From: Mycolicibacterium anyangense
GTDB taxonomy: Bacteria > Actinomycetota > Actinomycetes > Mycobacteriales > Mycobacteriaceae
NCBI RefSeq assembly: GCF_010731855.1
Contig: NZ_AP022620.1
Span: 4,650,001-4,714,000 of the forward strand
Reading direction: 5' to 3'
Length of the DNA stretch: 64,000 nucleotides
A program made the position numbers and the translations under genes. Below the pieces are notes generated by a model. That model did no database searches. It had not been told where the DNA came from and was given only the letters and a program-made list of their open reading frames with translations. Shown piece after piece: positions 8,476 through 16,458 of this stretch; the stretch's first letter is position 1, and each line of letters begins with the position of its first letter.

Positions 8476-9798
8476 CTACCGCAGGGTGGAGCGTTCAGGG
8501 GTGGCGCGCAGGACCACCACGACGGCCGCCGAGATCATCATGAAGATGCCGACCGCCCACATGCCGGCCTTGTCGCTGCCGGTGAACTGGTTGAGCGCAC
8601 CGGTCGCGTACGGGGCGGCGAACCCGCCAAGGTTGCCGACGGAATTGATCAGTCCGATCCCGCCGGCGGCGGCCGCCCCGGTCAGGAATTGGGCGGGCAG
8701 CGCCCAGAAACTGGGGATGGCACTGAACACACCCATCGCGGCGATGCTCACCGGGATCATCACCAGCAGCGGGCTGTCCAGATACAGGGCGACAGGAATT
8801 GCCAAGCCGCCCAGTAACATCGGGATTGCGACGTGCCAGACGTGCTCGCGAGTGCGGTCGGCGTGCCGGGACCACAGGTACATCGCGATGGCCGCCAGTG
8901 TGTAGGGCACCGCGGTGATCAGTCCGACCTGGACGATCGACAGGTGCACCCCGAACGTCTTCTTGAACCCCGAGATGATGGACGGCAGGAAGAACGCGAG
9001 CGCATAGAGCCCGTAGGCGATCCCGAAATACACCACCGACAGCGCCCAGATCCGCGGGCTGGTCAGCACGCGGCGGAGCGGGAACTCGAAGGTGCCGGCC
9101 ACCTCTCGCTCCTCGGCGGCCAGCACGTCGATGAGCCACTGGCGTTCCTCGGCGGCCAGCCAGTGCGCATCGGCGGGACGGTCGGTGAGATAGAACCAGC
9201 AGATGATGCCCAGCACGATGGCGGGCAGCCCGACGGCGATCATCATGAACTGCCATCCGGCCAACCCGAACGTGCCCTCACCGGTGGAGATCAGCCACGC
9301 CGAGAACGGGGTGCCGACCGCTGCCGCGATGGGGCTGGCCATCATGAACATAGCCACGATGCGCGCTCGGTAGGCCGCCGGGAACCAGCGTGTCAGATAG
9401 AAGATGACGCCCGGGAACAGACCCGCCTCGGCCACTCCCAACAGGAATCGCAGCGCCAGCAAGGTCGCTGCATTGGGTGCGAAACCGATTGCGACGGCGA
9501 CGATTCCCCATGAGACGGCGATGCGCGCCAGCCAGCGCCGGGCACCGAACCGTTCCAGTGCCAGGTTGGACGGAACCTCGACCAGCACGTAGCCGATGAA
9601 GAAGATGCCGGAGGCCAGCCCGAACATCGTCGAGGTCAGCTGCAAGTGCTCGCTGATGTCGGCCTTGGCGATGCCGAGGTTCGTGCGGTCGAGGTAGTTG
9701 ACGAAGTACAGCGCCATCAGGAAAGGCACCACGCGCACGATCACCTTGCGCAGCGTGCGAGCCTCCAGAGACACCTCAGCGGTGGACGCGCTTGCCAT
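8476..9798 (-). CDS. MFS transporter, anion:cation symporter type
   Basis: 440 residues with about 12 hydrophobic segments. Near the first helix is VNYLDRTNLGIAKADI, a signature of the anion:cation symporter branch (phthalate, hexuronate, tartrate and allantoate carriers). Charged loops such as YLTRWFPAAYRARIV sit between helices 4 and 5. ATG 9798 follows a GGGAGG Shine-Dalgarno by 8 nt and is preferred over an in-frame start at 9831. It overlaps the last 23 bp of the upstream 2-hydroxyacid dehydrogenase, so it is probably translated from the same message. The pairing suggests uptake of an organic acid or hydroxy acid that the dehydrogenase then handles; this is inference. Confidence 0.87.
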   Translation of the reverse strand: MASASTAEVSLEARTLRKVIVRVVPFLMALYFVNYLDRTNLGIAKADISEHLQLTSTMFGLASGIFFIGYVLVEVPSNLALERFGARRWLARIAVSWGIVAVAIGFAPNAATLLALRFLLGVAEAGLFPGVIFYLTRWFPAAYRARIVAMFMMASPIAAAVGTPFSAWLISTGEGTFGLAGWQFMMIAVGLPAIVLGIICWFYLTDRPADAHWLAAEERQWLIDVLAAEEREVAGTFEFPLRRVLTSPRIWALSVVYFGIAYGLYALAFFLPSIISGFKKTFGVHLSIVQVGLITAVPYTLAAIAMYLWSRHADRTREHVWHVAIPMLLGGLAIPVALYLDSPLLVMIPVSIAAMGVFSAIPSFWALPAQFLTGAAAAGGIGLINSVGNLGGFAAPYATGALNQFTGSDKAGMWAVGIFMMISAAVVVVLRATPERSTLR

Positions 9799-10762
9799 CC
9801 TGCCTCCCGTTGACAACGTTGACCAGATCATGCCCCTGGTACAGCCGGCGGCAATTGTCCACCGCCTCCAGTAGGTAGCGCCGCATGGTGTCCCGGGTGA
9901 CCCAGGTGACGTGCGGGGTCAGCACCACGTTGTCCAACTGCAACAGCGGGTTGTCGTCGGTCACCGGCTCGATGGCGAAGACGTCCAGACCCGCTGCGGC
10001 GAGCCGGCCCGCCCGCAGCGCCTCGATCAGCGCGCGCTCGTCGATGACGCCGCCACGGGACGTGTTGACCAGTACCGCCTCGGTTTTCATTCGGTCCAGC
10101 GCACCGCGGTCGATGAGCTTGTCGGTGGCCGGCGTCAGTGGCAGGTGCAGGCTGACGATGTCGCTCTCGGTCAGAAGGCCGGACAGCGGGCGCCAGGTGT
10201 CGGTGCCGTCGTCGGAGGTGTTGGTGTGCAACACCGTCGCGCCCATCGCGTGCAGGATCTGCTCGACGCGCTTGGCGATGTTGCCGTAGCCGACCAGGCC
10301 GACGGTGCAACTTCCGATATCGCGCACCGTCTCGCTCAACGTGGCGTCCGTCGGCCAGCCGCGGCCGCCGCGGATCGCGCGATCCAGTGCGGGCAGCCGG
10401 CGAAGGGCGGCCAGCATCAGCAGGACCGTGCCCTCGGCCACCGAGGGGGCGTTGGCGCCCGGCATGTTCGCCACCGCGACACCGAGTTCGGTTGCGGTGT
10501 CGACATCGATGGTATTGACCCCGGCACCGAGCTTGTGCACCAGGCGCAGATGTGACGCCCGGCGCAGATCGTCGCCCGACAGCGGGCGCAGCACGTGCCA
10601 GATGGCCTCAGCCTCCGGCAGTTCGCGGTGCAGCGTGTCGTCATCGTCCTCGTGGCACCAGTGAACGTCGAGCCAATCAGATTCGGGCGCAATGATTTCC
10701 AATACCGTCTCGGTGGGTAGGAAGTGCGCAAGAACTCTCAGCGCCACCGTTTGGCGATCCAT
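9776..10762 (-). CDS. D-isomer-specific 2-hydroxyacid dehydrogenase
   Basis: 328 residues. The N-terminal half has the substrate domain (HKLGAGVNTIDVDTATELGVAVAN). The Rossmann segment GLVGYGNIAKRVEQIL lies near residue 145, followed by the family signature PLTPATDKLIDR...MKTEAVLVNTSRGGVIDE. The active-site His/Glu region is GLDVFAIEP...LTPHVTWVT. It oxidises or reduces a 2-hydroxy/2-oxo acid pair with NAD(P)H in the cytosol. ATG 10762 overlaps the end of the alpha/beta hydrolase gene by 25 bp, and the MFS carrier overlaps its own end, giving a three-gene coupled unit. It could instead be a phosphonate or phosphoglycerate-type member; the exact substrate is not deducible. Confidence 0.88.
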   Translation of the reverse strand: MDRQTVALRVLAHFLPTETVLEIIAPESDWLDVHWCHEDDDDTLHRELPEAEAIWHVLRPLSGDDLRRASHLRLVHKLGAGVNTIDVDTATELGVAVANMPGANAPSVAEGTVLLMLAALRRLPALDRAIRGGRGWPTDATLSETVRDIGSCTVGLVGYGNIAKRVEQILHAMGATVLHTNTSDDGTDTWRPLSGLLTESDIVSLHLPLTPATDKLIDRGALDRMKTEAVLVNTSRGGVIDERALIEALRAGRLAAAGLDVFAIEPVTDDNPLLQLDNVVLTPHVTWVTRDTMRRYLLEAVDNCRRLYQGHDLVNVVNGRQDGKRVHR

Positions 10763-11859
10763 TTCGCAATCGTATCGGCCTGTTCGCTGCGTGCCCCGGG
10801 GGTGGTGAAGTAGTGGTCGGTGTCGATGGAGCACAGGGTCTTGTCGGAGCCGGCGAGCGCCTCGAAGATCCGCTGGGCATCCGACGGGTAGACCCCGGTG
10901 TCCTGCTCGGCGTTGATCACCAGGGCCGGGCAGGTGATCCGGGCCAGGTGCGGTGCGGCCCGGGTCTGGGCCGTCCGCAGGCTCCACATCCCCAGCCAGT
11001 TGCGCAGCGTGCAGGCGGCCGCGATACCGCGCGCGGAGCGGTTGGCCTGCACCGGCACCCCGGCGTAGCAGAGGTTGGGCTGACGTCTGGTGGGTTCGAT
11101 CGTCGGGTCCACCATTCGAGGGTCGGCCCAGGTGCGCATCACGGTGAACGGCCGGTCGGAGAAGCCGGCAGCCTGAACGCGTGTGAGTTCGGTCTCGGCC
11201 CAGTCGGTGATGGCGTTGTTGCGGGCGGTCTGGGCGTCCCGGTAGCGGGTGACGAATTCGGGGGAGAACGGCGGTCCGTTGTGCTCGTCGAACAGGTCGA
11301 GGTCGGGATCGCTTGCCAGCGGGTCGTTCTCGTCGGTGACCGCGCCGTCCATCCACGCGGTGAGCACCTCTGGGCGACCGGGGTGTGCCGCGCTGGCGAT
11401 GTAGCCGTCGGCGGGGGGAAGGTCACCGAGTCCGGAGGCCGGCCGCATCCCCTCCAGCGGCGTCACATTCGGGTCGACGGCTTGCGACTGGTAGGCGGCC
11501 ATCAGCGAGCCACCCCCGGAATTACCGAGCAGGATAACGGTTTCCACGCCTTGGACGTCGCGCAGCCAGCGCACACCGACGCCGATGTCGACCAGGGCAT
11601 GGTCGAGCAGAAAGCTGCTCTCGAATCCCCGGAATCGGGTGTTCCAGCCCAGGAACCCGATACCCCGGGTGGCGATGTAGTCGGCAAGGTAATGCTCGGA
11701 GAAGTCGATCTGATAGTGGGTGGCGATGATCGCGATCTTGGGCTTGCGGCCGACGCCGCGGTGGTAAAGGCCCTGGCAGGGGTGACCGCCGGCGCCGGCC
11801 CGGCGGGCGGTGGGCGACGCGACGCCGATGAACTCGCGAACCACTCCGGGGGTTGCCAT
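10738..11859 (-). CDS. Alpha/beta hydrolase (Rv0272c-like)
   Basis: 373 residues. VETVILLGNSGGGSLMAAYQ supplies the nucleophile elbow GNSGG near residue 120, and ITCPALVINAEQDTGVYPSDA near residue 320 supplies the acid, with TDHYFTTPG giving the likely catalytic His. There is no signal peptide, so it is an intracellular esterase or hydrolase of unknown substrate. ATG 11859 is preceded on the minus strand by a GAGGAGG Shine-Dalgarno and gives a length close to the M. tuberculosis Rv0272c product (about 377 residues). It is first in the coupled run with the 2-hydroxyacid dehydrogenase and MFS carrier; in M. tuberculosis the orthologue follows fadE6 directly, so those two genes appear to be an insertion or a lineage difference. 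Confidence 0.85.
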   Translation of the reverse strand: MATPGVVREFIGVASPTARRAGAGGHPCQGLYHRGVGRKPKIAIIATHYQIDFSEHYLADYIATRGIGFLGWNTRFRGFESSFLLDHALVDIGVGVRWLRDVQGVETVILLGNSGGGSLMAAYQSQAVDPNVTPLEGMRPASGLGDLPPADGYIASAAHPGRPEVLTAWMDGAVTDENDPLASDPDLDLFDEHNGPPFSPEFVTRYRDAQTARNNAITDWAETELTRVQAAGFSDRPFTVMRTWADPRMVDPTIEPTRRQPNLCYAGVPVQANRSARGIAAACTLRNWLGMWSLRTAQTRAAPHLARITCPALVINAEQDTGVYPSDAQRIFEALAGSDKTLCSIDTDHYFTTPGARSEQADTIAKWIAKRWR

Positions 11860-12059
11860 GGTCTGCGGGCCTCCTCGGGTGTGCGTCGCCTCAGGAGACG
11901 ATATTCGCCGCGGTCGCTGTGCATGCCGGATCTTTGACATCCGTCGAAGATCGCCGCCGACTCGGACATGTTGCCTGGACAACCATGCTGAGCTGGGTAA
12001 TCCGGAGGTCCTACGGTGCTACTTTCGAGGTGACCGTGCCACGCGATCGGGAGCACTTC

Positions 12060-12641
12060 ATGATCAGGCCCAGCTTCGCCAACCGCGAGTTCGAACTCGG
12101 CGGGATCAACCACGTCGCGCTGGTGTGTTCGGACATGGCGCGCACCGTCGACTTCTACACCAACGTTCTCGGGATGCCGCTGATCAAGTCGCTGGATCTG
12201 CCCGGTGGTATGGGTCAGCATTTCTTCTTCGACGCCGGCAACGGCGACTGCGTGGCCTTCTTCTGGTTCACCGGCGCCCCGGATGGTCAGCCGGGCAAGA
12301 CCACGCCCAGGGCGCTGCCCGGCGTCGGCGACATCGTCACGGCGGTGGGATCGATGAACCACATCGCCTTCCACGTGCCAGCCGAGAAGTTCGACGACTA
12401 CCGTCAGCGGCTCAAGGACAAGGGTGTGCGGGTCGGTCCGGTGCTCAACCATGACAACAGCCCGTCGCAAGCGGCACCCACGGTGCATCCCGGGGTGTAT
12501 GTCCGTTCGTTCTATTTCACCGACCCCGACGGTATCCTGCTCGAGTTCGCTTGCTGGACCAAGGAATTCATCGAGGGTGAGGCAATCACGGTGCCGAAGA
12601 CGGCTGCCGACCGCAGGCCGCGGCTGCACGCCACGCCTTAG
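12060..12641 (+). CDS. Glyoxalase/VOC-superfamily protein (Rv0274-like)
   Basis: 193 residues with two beta-alpha-beta-beta-beta modules. The first is INHVALVCSDMARTVDFYTNVLGM (about 18-41), the second MNHIAFHVPAEKFDDYRQRLKD. FYFTDPDGILLEFACW at about 158-173 carries the typical metal-binding Glu. Members are metal-dependent dioxygenases, isomerases or glyoxalases; the reaction here is unknown. ATG 12060 gives exactly the length I recall for Rv0274; an upstream in-frame extension to 11853 has no family similarity. Its last 4 bp overlap the convergent TetR gene. The 200 bp upstream hold no other gene. Confidence 0.87.
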   Translation: MIRPSFANREFELGGINHVALVCSDMARTVDFYTNVLGMPLIKSLDLPGGMGQHFFFDAGNGDCVAFFWFTGAPDGQPGKTTPRALPGVGDIVTAVGSMNHIAFHVPAEKFDDYRQRLKDKGVRVGPVLNHDNSPSQAAPTVHPGVYVRSFYFTDPDGILLEFACWTKEFIEGEAITVPKTAADRRPRLHATP

Positions 12642-13261
12642 TCACGGAACAGTCGCGGGTCGCCGATTTTCTCGACCATCGCGGTGATCTGGTCGACGAG
12701 TTCGGTCGCCGACAGGCCCACATGTCCGGCCAGCCACCCGCTGATGGTCTGGCCCACCCCGCCCACGACGAAGTGGGCGAACGCCTTGATCCGGTCGTTG
12801 GCCTTGCGATTCAGCGTCGACTCCACGTGCTGGCCGGAGAGCATCGCGAACAGCGGGCCGAGTTCCTGGCGTTTGCGCACCACGGTGGAGTTCGACAGCT
12901 GCGCGCCGAACAGCAACCGGCCTAGGCGTGGATCCCGTTCGACGGTCTGGACCAGGTTGGCGATGCCGGCTCGGTTCTGGTCGGCGGGTGGGGCCGCGGC
13001 CACTGCCGCCTGCGTGCTGCTGGCCAGGCCGGCGACCGCCCAGTCGAACACCGCCGCGACGAACTCGTCCTTGTCGGCGAAACTTTCGTAGAAGTAGCGG
13101 GTGGCGACACCGGCCTGGCGGCAGATGCCGCGGACAGTCAACTCCGCCGGGTCCACGTCGCCGCCGAGCAGTTCCAGCCCGGCCTCCAGCAGGTTGGCGT
13201 GACGCCGGGCCAGCCGGTCGGCGGCGTCCACGCCGGCATAGGGCCGCGCCTGCGTCGTCAT
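12638..13261 (-). CDS. TetR-family transcriptional regulator (Rv0275c-like)
   Basis: 207 residues. The N-terminal helix-turn-helix reads LTVRGICRQAGVATRYFYESFADKDEFVAAVFDWA (about residues 40-75), and the variable ligand-binding half follows. ATG 13261 (MTTQARPY) is preferred over an extension starting at 13297. It is divergent from the MpaB-like gene at 13344 (83-bp gap) and convergent with the VOC gene, overlapping it by 4 bp. By the usual TetR logic it may repress the divergent MpaB-like gene and itself from the 13262-13343 interval; no clear palindrome was picked out there. The ligand is unknown. Confidence 0.85.
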   Translation of the reverse strand: MTTQARPYAGVDAADRLARRHANLLEAGLELLGGDVDPAELTVRGICRQAGVATRYFYESFADKDEFVAAVFDWAVAGLASSTQAAVAAAPPADQNRAGIANLVQTVERDPRLGRLLFGAQLSNSTVVRKRQELGPLFAMLSGQHVESTLNRKANDRIKAFAHFVVGGVGQTISGWLAGHVGLSATELVDQITAMVEKIGDPRLFRD

Positions 13262-13343
13262 CCGGTCATCTTGACACCAGCCGCAGGAAAGCGGCAATAT
13301 CAGGAAACATCGGTTCTCAGATTATCCGTCAGGTGAGGCACCA

Positions 13344-14246
13344 GTGACCATCAGCCAACCCCTCAGCCACGTCGAACGCCCGGTGAGCGCCCCGCCGGCG
13401 CCGAGCGCGCAGCGTCGGCGCGGTAAGCGGGCGGCCGGGATCGACGACGGCATGATGGGAGTGGCCCTGCTCGCCGGACCAGCCAACGTCATCATGCAAC
13501 TGGCCAGGCCCGGCGTCGGCTATGGCGTGATGGAGAGCCGGGTGGAAAGCGGGCGGGTGGACCGTCATCCGATCAAGCGGGCCCGCACCACGTTCACCTA
13601 TCTGGCGGTGGCCACCCGTGGCACCGAGGAGCAGAAGAAGGCCTACCGCCGCGCGGTCAACAAATCGCACGCCCAGGTGTACTCGACGGCAGAAAGCCCG
13701 GTGCAGTACAACGCCTTCGACAAGGACCTCCAGCTGTGGGTGGCGGCGTGCCTGTACAAGGGTGCGGTCGACGTCTACCGGATTTTCGTCGGTGAGATGG
13801 ACGACGAGACCGCCGATCGGCACTATCGCGACGGCATCGCGCTGGGCACCACGCTGCAGGTCCCGGCCGAGATGTGGCCGGCAGACCGGGTGGCATTCGA
13901 CAAGTACTGGCAGGAGTCGCTCGACAAGGTGCACATCGACGATGCCGTCCGTGGCTACCTGTATCCGATCGCGGTGTCGCGGCTACCGGGCCTGACGCTG
14001 CCCGGTCCGCTGCAGCGCGCCAACGAAGACCTGGCTCTGCTGATCACCACCGGCTTCCTCCCGCAGAAGTTCCGCGACGAGATGCACTTGGAGTGGAATC
14101 CGGGCAAGCAGCGCCGGTTCGACCGCCTGATGAGCATCGTCCGGGTGGCCAACGACCTCGCCCCGGGCTTCGTCCGGGCCTTCCCGTTCAATGTGCTGCT
14201 GCGCGACCTGGATTGGCGTATCCGCACCGGGCGCCCGTTGGTCTGA
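13344..14246 (+). CDS. MpaB-like oxygenase-domain protein (DUF2236, Rv0276-like)
   Basis: 300 residues from GTG 13344. It has the DUF2236/latex-clearing-protein (Lcp/MpaB) outline: an early GVGYGVMESRVESGRVDRHPIKRARTT block, then YNAFDKDLQLWVAACLYKGAVD near residue 125, where the family keeps conserved charged and aromatic residues. Known relatives include haem b rubber oxygenases and MpaB of mycophenolic acid biosynthesis; a haem-dependent oxidation is possible but not shown. No signal peptide. It is divergent from the TetR at 13261 and followed by the methyltransferase 33 bp downstream, which has its own predicted promoter. Confidence 0.8.
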   Translation: MTISQPLSHVERPVSAPPAPSAQRRRGKRAAGIDDGMMGVALLAGPANVIMQLARPGVGYGVMESRVESGRVDRHPIKRARTTFTYLAVATRGTEEQKKAYRRAVNKSHAQVYSTAESPVQYNAFDKDLQLWVAACLYKGAVDVYRIFVGEMDDETADRHYRDGIALGTTLQVPAEMWPADRVAFDKYWQESLDKVHIDDAVRGYLYPIAVSRLPGLTLPGPLQRANEDLALLITTGFLPQKFRDEMHLEWNPGKQRRFDRLMSIVRVANDLAPGFVRAFPFNVLLRDLDWRIRTGRPLV

Positions 14247-14266
14247 GGGCTGTCAGACTTCCCGCG

Positions 14267-14281
14267 TACCCTCGCGAGGGT
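14267..14281 (+). promoter_or_regulatory. Leaderless promoter -10 (TACCCT) inside a perfect palindrome
   Basis: TACCCT at 14267-14272 fits TANNNT and lies 7 nt before the GTG start at 14280. ACCCTCG/CGAGGGT at 14268-14281 is a perfect 14-bp inverted repeat that spans the -10 box and the first bases of the start codon. A protein bound there would block transcription of the methyltransferase gene. The function is inferred; the palindrome is visible. Confidence 0.4.
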
Positions 14282-15179
14282 GCGAAGCGACAAGGACACC
14301 TGGGATATCACCACCAGCGTCGGGTCGACGGCTCTGTTCGTCGCCGCCGCACGAGCGCTGGAGGCTCAGAAGCCTGATCCGCTGGCCGTCGACGAGTACG
14401 CCGAGGTGTTCTGTCGTGCCGTCGGTGGCCCCTGGGCCGATCTGCTGGACGGCAACGCGTCGGGTCATCCGCTGACGACCACGGAATTCGGCATCCCGTT
14501 CGTCGCGTTCCAGGCTGCCCGTACGCGCTACTTCGACGCCTACTTCCGTGATGTCGCCGCTGCGGGCGTGCGCCAGGCGGTGCTCTTGGCGGCTGGCCTG
14601 GATTCGCGGGCCTACCGGATCGACTGGGCGCCGGGCACCACCGTGTTCGAGCTCGACCAGCCGCGGGTGCTGGAGTTCAAGCACGAGACGCTGGCCGGGC
14701 ACGGTGCGGTGGCCAAGGCCGCGCGCCGGGAGATCGCGGTGGATCTGCGAGATGACTGGCCGAAGGCTTTGCGTGACAATGGCTTTGACCCGGACCAGCC
14801 GTCGGCGTGGATCGCCGAGGGGCTGCTGATCTACCTGCCGGCCGGCGCTCAGGAGCAGTTGTTCACCGGCATCGACTCGTTGGCCAGTGCGGGCAGCCAC
14901 GTGGCGGTCGAGGAGGGCCGGCCGATGGATGCCGCGGAGTTCGAGGTCAAGCTGCAGGAAGCGAAGACCATCGACGACAGTCGCGGGCAGTGGTACCAGA
15001 TGATCTACAACGAACAGCATGCCCCTGCCGCACAATGGCTTTCCGAGCACGGGTGGTCTGCCGAGGAGACGTTGCTGACCGACTACCTGGCAGCGGTGGG
15101 GCGCACCGTCGCCAACCGCGACGCCGACGCGCAGTACATGCTTTCGAGCGTGTCGCTGGTGCGCGCCGTCAAGAACTAA
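14280..15179 (+). CDS. Mycobacterial class I SAM-dependent methyltransferase (Rv0281-like)
   Basis: 299 residues from GTG 14280. It belongs to the TIGR00027/DUF574-type family (leucine carboxyl methyltransferase-like), which is expanded in mycobacteria. The N-terminus [23 protein letters not shown] is typical of the family. [17 protein letters not shown] near residue 100 is the SAM-binding loop with the diagnostic GLDSRAYR, and [12 protein letters not shown] follows near residue 178. The substrate is unknown. By gene order it matches M. tuberculosis Rv0281, which stands immediately before the ESX-3 cluster; here the next gene is instead the Rv0293c-like hydrolase, whose stop overlaps this one by 11 bp. 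Confidence 0.9.
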   Translation: MRSDKDTWDITTSVGSTALFVAAARALEAQKPDPLAVDEYAEVFCRAVGGPWADLLDGNASGHPLTTTEFGIPFVAFQAARTRYFDAYFRDVAAAGVRQAVLLAAGLDSRAYRIDWAPGTTVFELDQPRVLEFKHETLAGHGAVAKAARREIAVDLRDDWPKALRDNGFDPDQPSAWIAEGLLIYLPAGAQEQLFTGIDSLASAGSHVAVEEGRPMDAAEFEVKLQEAKTIDDSRGQWYQMIYNEQHAPAAQWLSEHGWSAEETLLTDYLAAVGRTVANRDADAQYMLSSVSLVRAVKN

Positions 15180-16386
15180 GACCGCGCGTCGGTCCGTCCC
15201 ACATCAACGGACGCAGGAACCGGTTGGTGCGGCGCAGGTACTCCGGCTGGCTGACGTGCAGGATGTGGTTGCCGGGAAACCAGTGCAGCGCGCAGCGATC
15301 CCAGTGCTCCCACAGCGCCTCGGCCTGCTCAGGCGGTGCCAGCCGGTCGCCGAGACCGGTGATGATCAGCCGGCGGTCCTTGGGCACCAGCGGCTGATAG
15401 TTCAGCGGGCAGTGGTAGGCCGAGGATGCCACCGAATCGGCCCGGCTCATGCCACCAAGATTGCGGCTCAAGGACACCAGCTTGCTGGTGGGCCACCACT
15501 GGTCGAACGCCGACTCCGGGGTCACCACCGGAACGTTCGGGATCACCGCCTGGAGCCGGTCGTCGACCGAGGCGATCAGTGCCGAGGTGTAGCCGCCCAG
15601 CGACATACCGGTCAACGCGATGCGGTCGACCCCGGTCTCCTGCAACCAGTCCAGCACCGATCGGAAGTCGTGGACCGCCTGCGCCATCGTCTCGGCAAAG
15701 CCGGCCATTCCCTGGGCGAAGATGCCGTAACCACTGAACGGCGAACCCTTTTCGGCCCGGCGACCGTGAAACGGCATGGTGTAGAGCAGCACGTCGTAGC
15801 CGGTTCGATAGAACCACGGCAGCGAGAAGAACAGCCCGTTGAACAGGTAGGCCGAGCCCATGAACCCGTGGATCACGCACAGCGTGGGCCGGGGACCGTC
15901 ACCGTGGCGCCAGTGCTGGGCCCACACGACGTTGTTGCGCTCCAGCCGCTTCCACTGGGGTCGCAGGGCCGGGTTGACCGGTTCGAAGCTGCTCTGGAAC
16001 GAGATGTTGTGGACGTTGCCGTGTGCGATGTACTCCGCCACGGGATTGGCCGGGCGGCTGGAGACCGCCGGTGCGGTGGTCGGCGCGGGGAACGACAGTG
16101 CCGGATCGTGATGGGCGGCGAGTTCGGCGTAGAACGCCAGGCTGTCGCGTTCGCGGGTGACCTGCGAGCGGCGCAGCAGGCCGGTGGCCACCGACGGCAG
16201 CAGGGTGGCCCCGATCAGGGACGAGATCGCGGTGCGCAGCGCCAGGTCAGCGACGGCCGAGGTGTCGACCACCGTGCGCTGCAGCAGGCTGAGGTCGGAG
16301 CGGGCGGGCAGCCCGGCGCGCCCGGCATCGGCCCCCGGCACATCCGGTACCGGCACAGGAATGGGCAAATCGACATTCGACGTCAT
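15169..16386 (-). CDS. Alpha/beta hydrolase (Rv0293c-like)
   Basis: 405 residues. [15 protein letters not shown] near residue 168 forms the oxyanion-hole strand, and [18 protein letters not shown] near residue 255 gives the nucleophile elbow [24 protein letters not shown] near residue 340 and [10 protein letters not shown] near residue 375 supply the acid and His. The first 130 residues are an extra N-terminal region, partly helical. No signal peptide. Position and length fit M. tuberculosis Rv0293c, which follows ESX-3 there. It is convergent with the methyltransferase (11-bp overlap), leaving no space for ESX-3. Substrate unknown. Confidence 0.83.
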   Translation of the reverse strand: MTSNVDLPIPVPVPDVPGADAGRAGLPARSDLSLLQRTVVDTSAVADLALRTAISSLIGATLLPSVATGLLRRSQVTRERDSLAFYAELAAHHDPALSFPAPTTAPAVSSRPANPVAEYIAHGNVHNISFQSSFEPVNPALRPQWKRLERNNVVWAQHWRHGDGPRPTLCVIHGFMGSAYLFNGLFFSLPWFYRTGYDVLLYTMPFHGRRAEKGSPFSGYGIFAQGMAGFAETMAQAVHDFRSVLDWLQETGVDRIALTGMSLGGYTSALIASVDDRLQAVIPNVPVVTPESAFDQWWPTSKLVSLSRNLGGMSRADSVASSAYHCPLNYQPLVPKDRRLIITGLGDRLAPPEQAEALWEHWDRCALHWFPGNHILHVSQPEYLRRTNRFLRPLMWDGPTRGLSS

Positions 16387-16458
16387 CGTCGCGGCGCCTC
16401 TCCGGCTGATCTTTGACAGGTGTCAGCCCCCTGTCCGGATGCTAGCCGTCCGTCGGCG

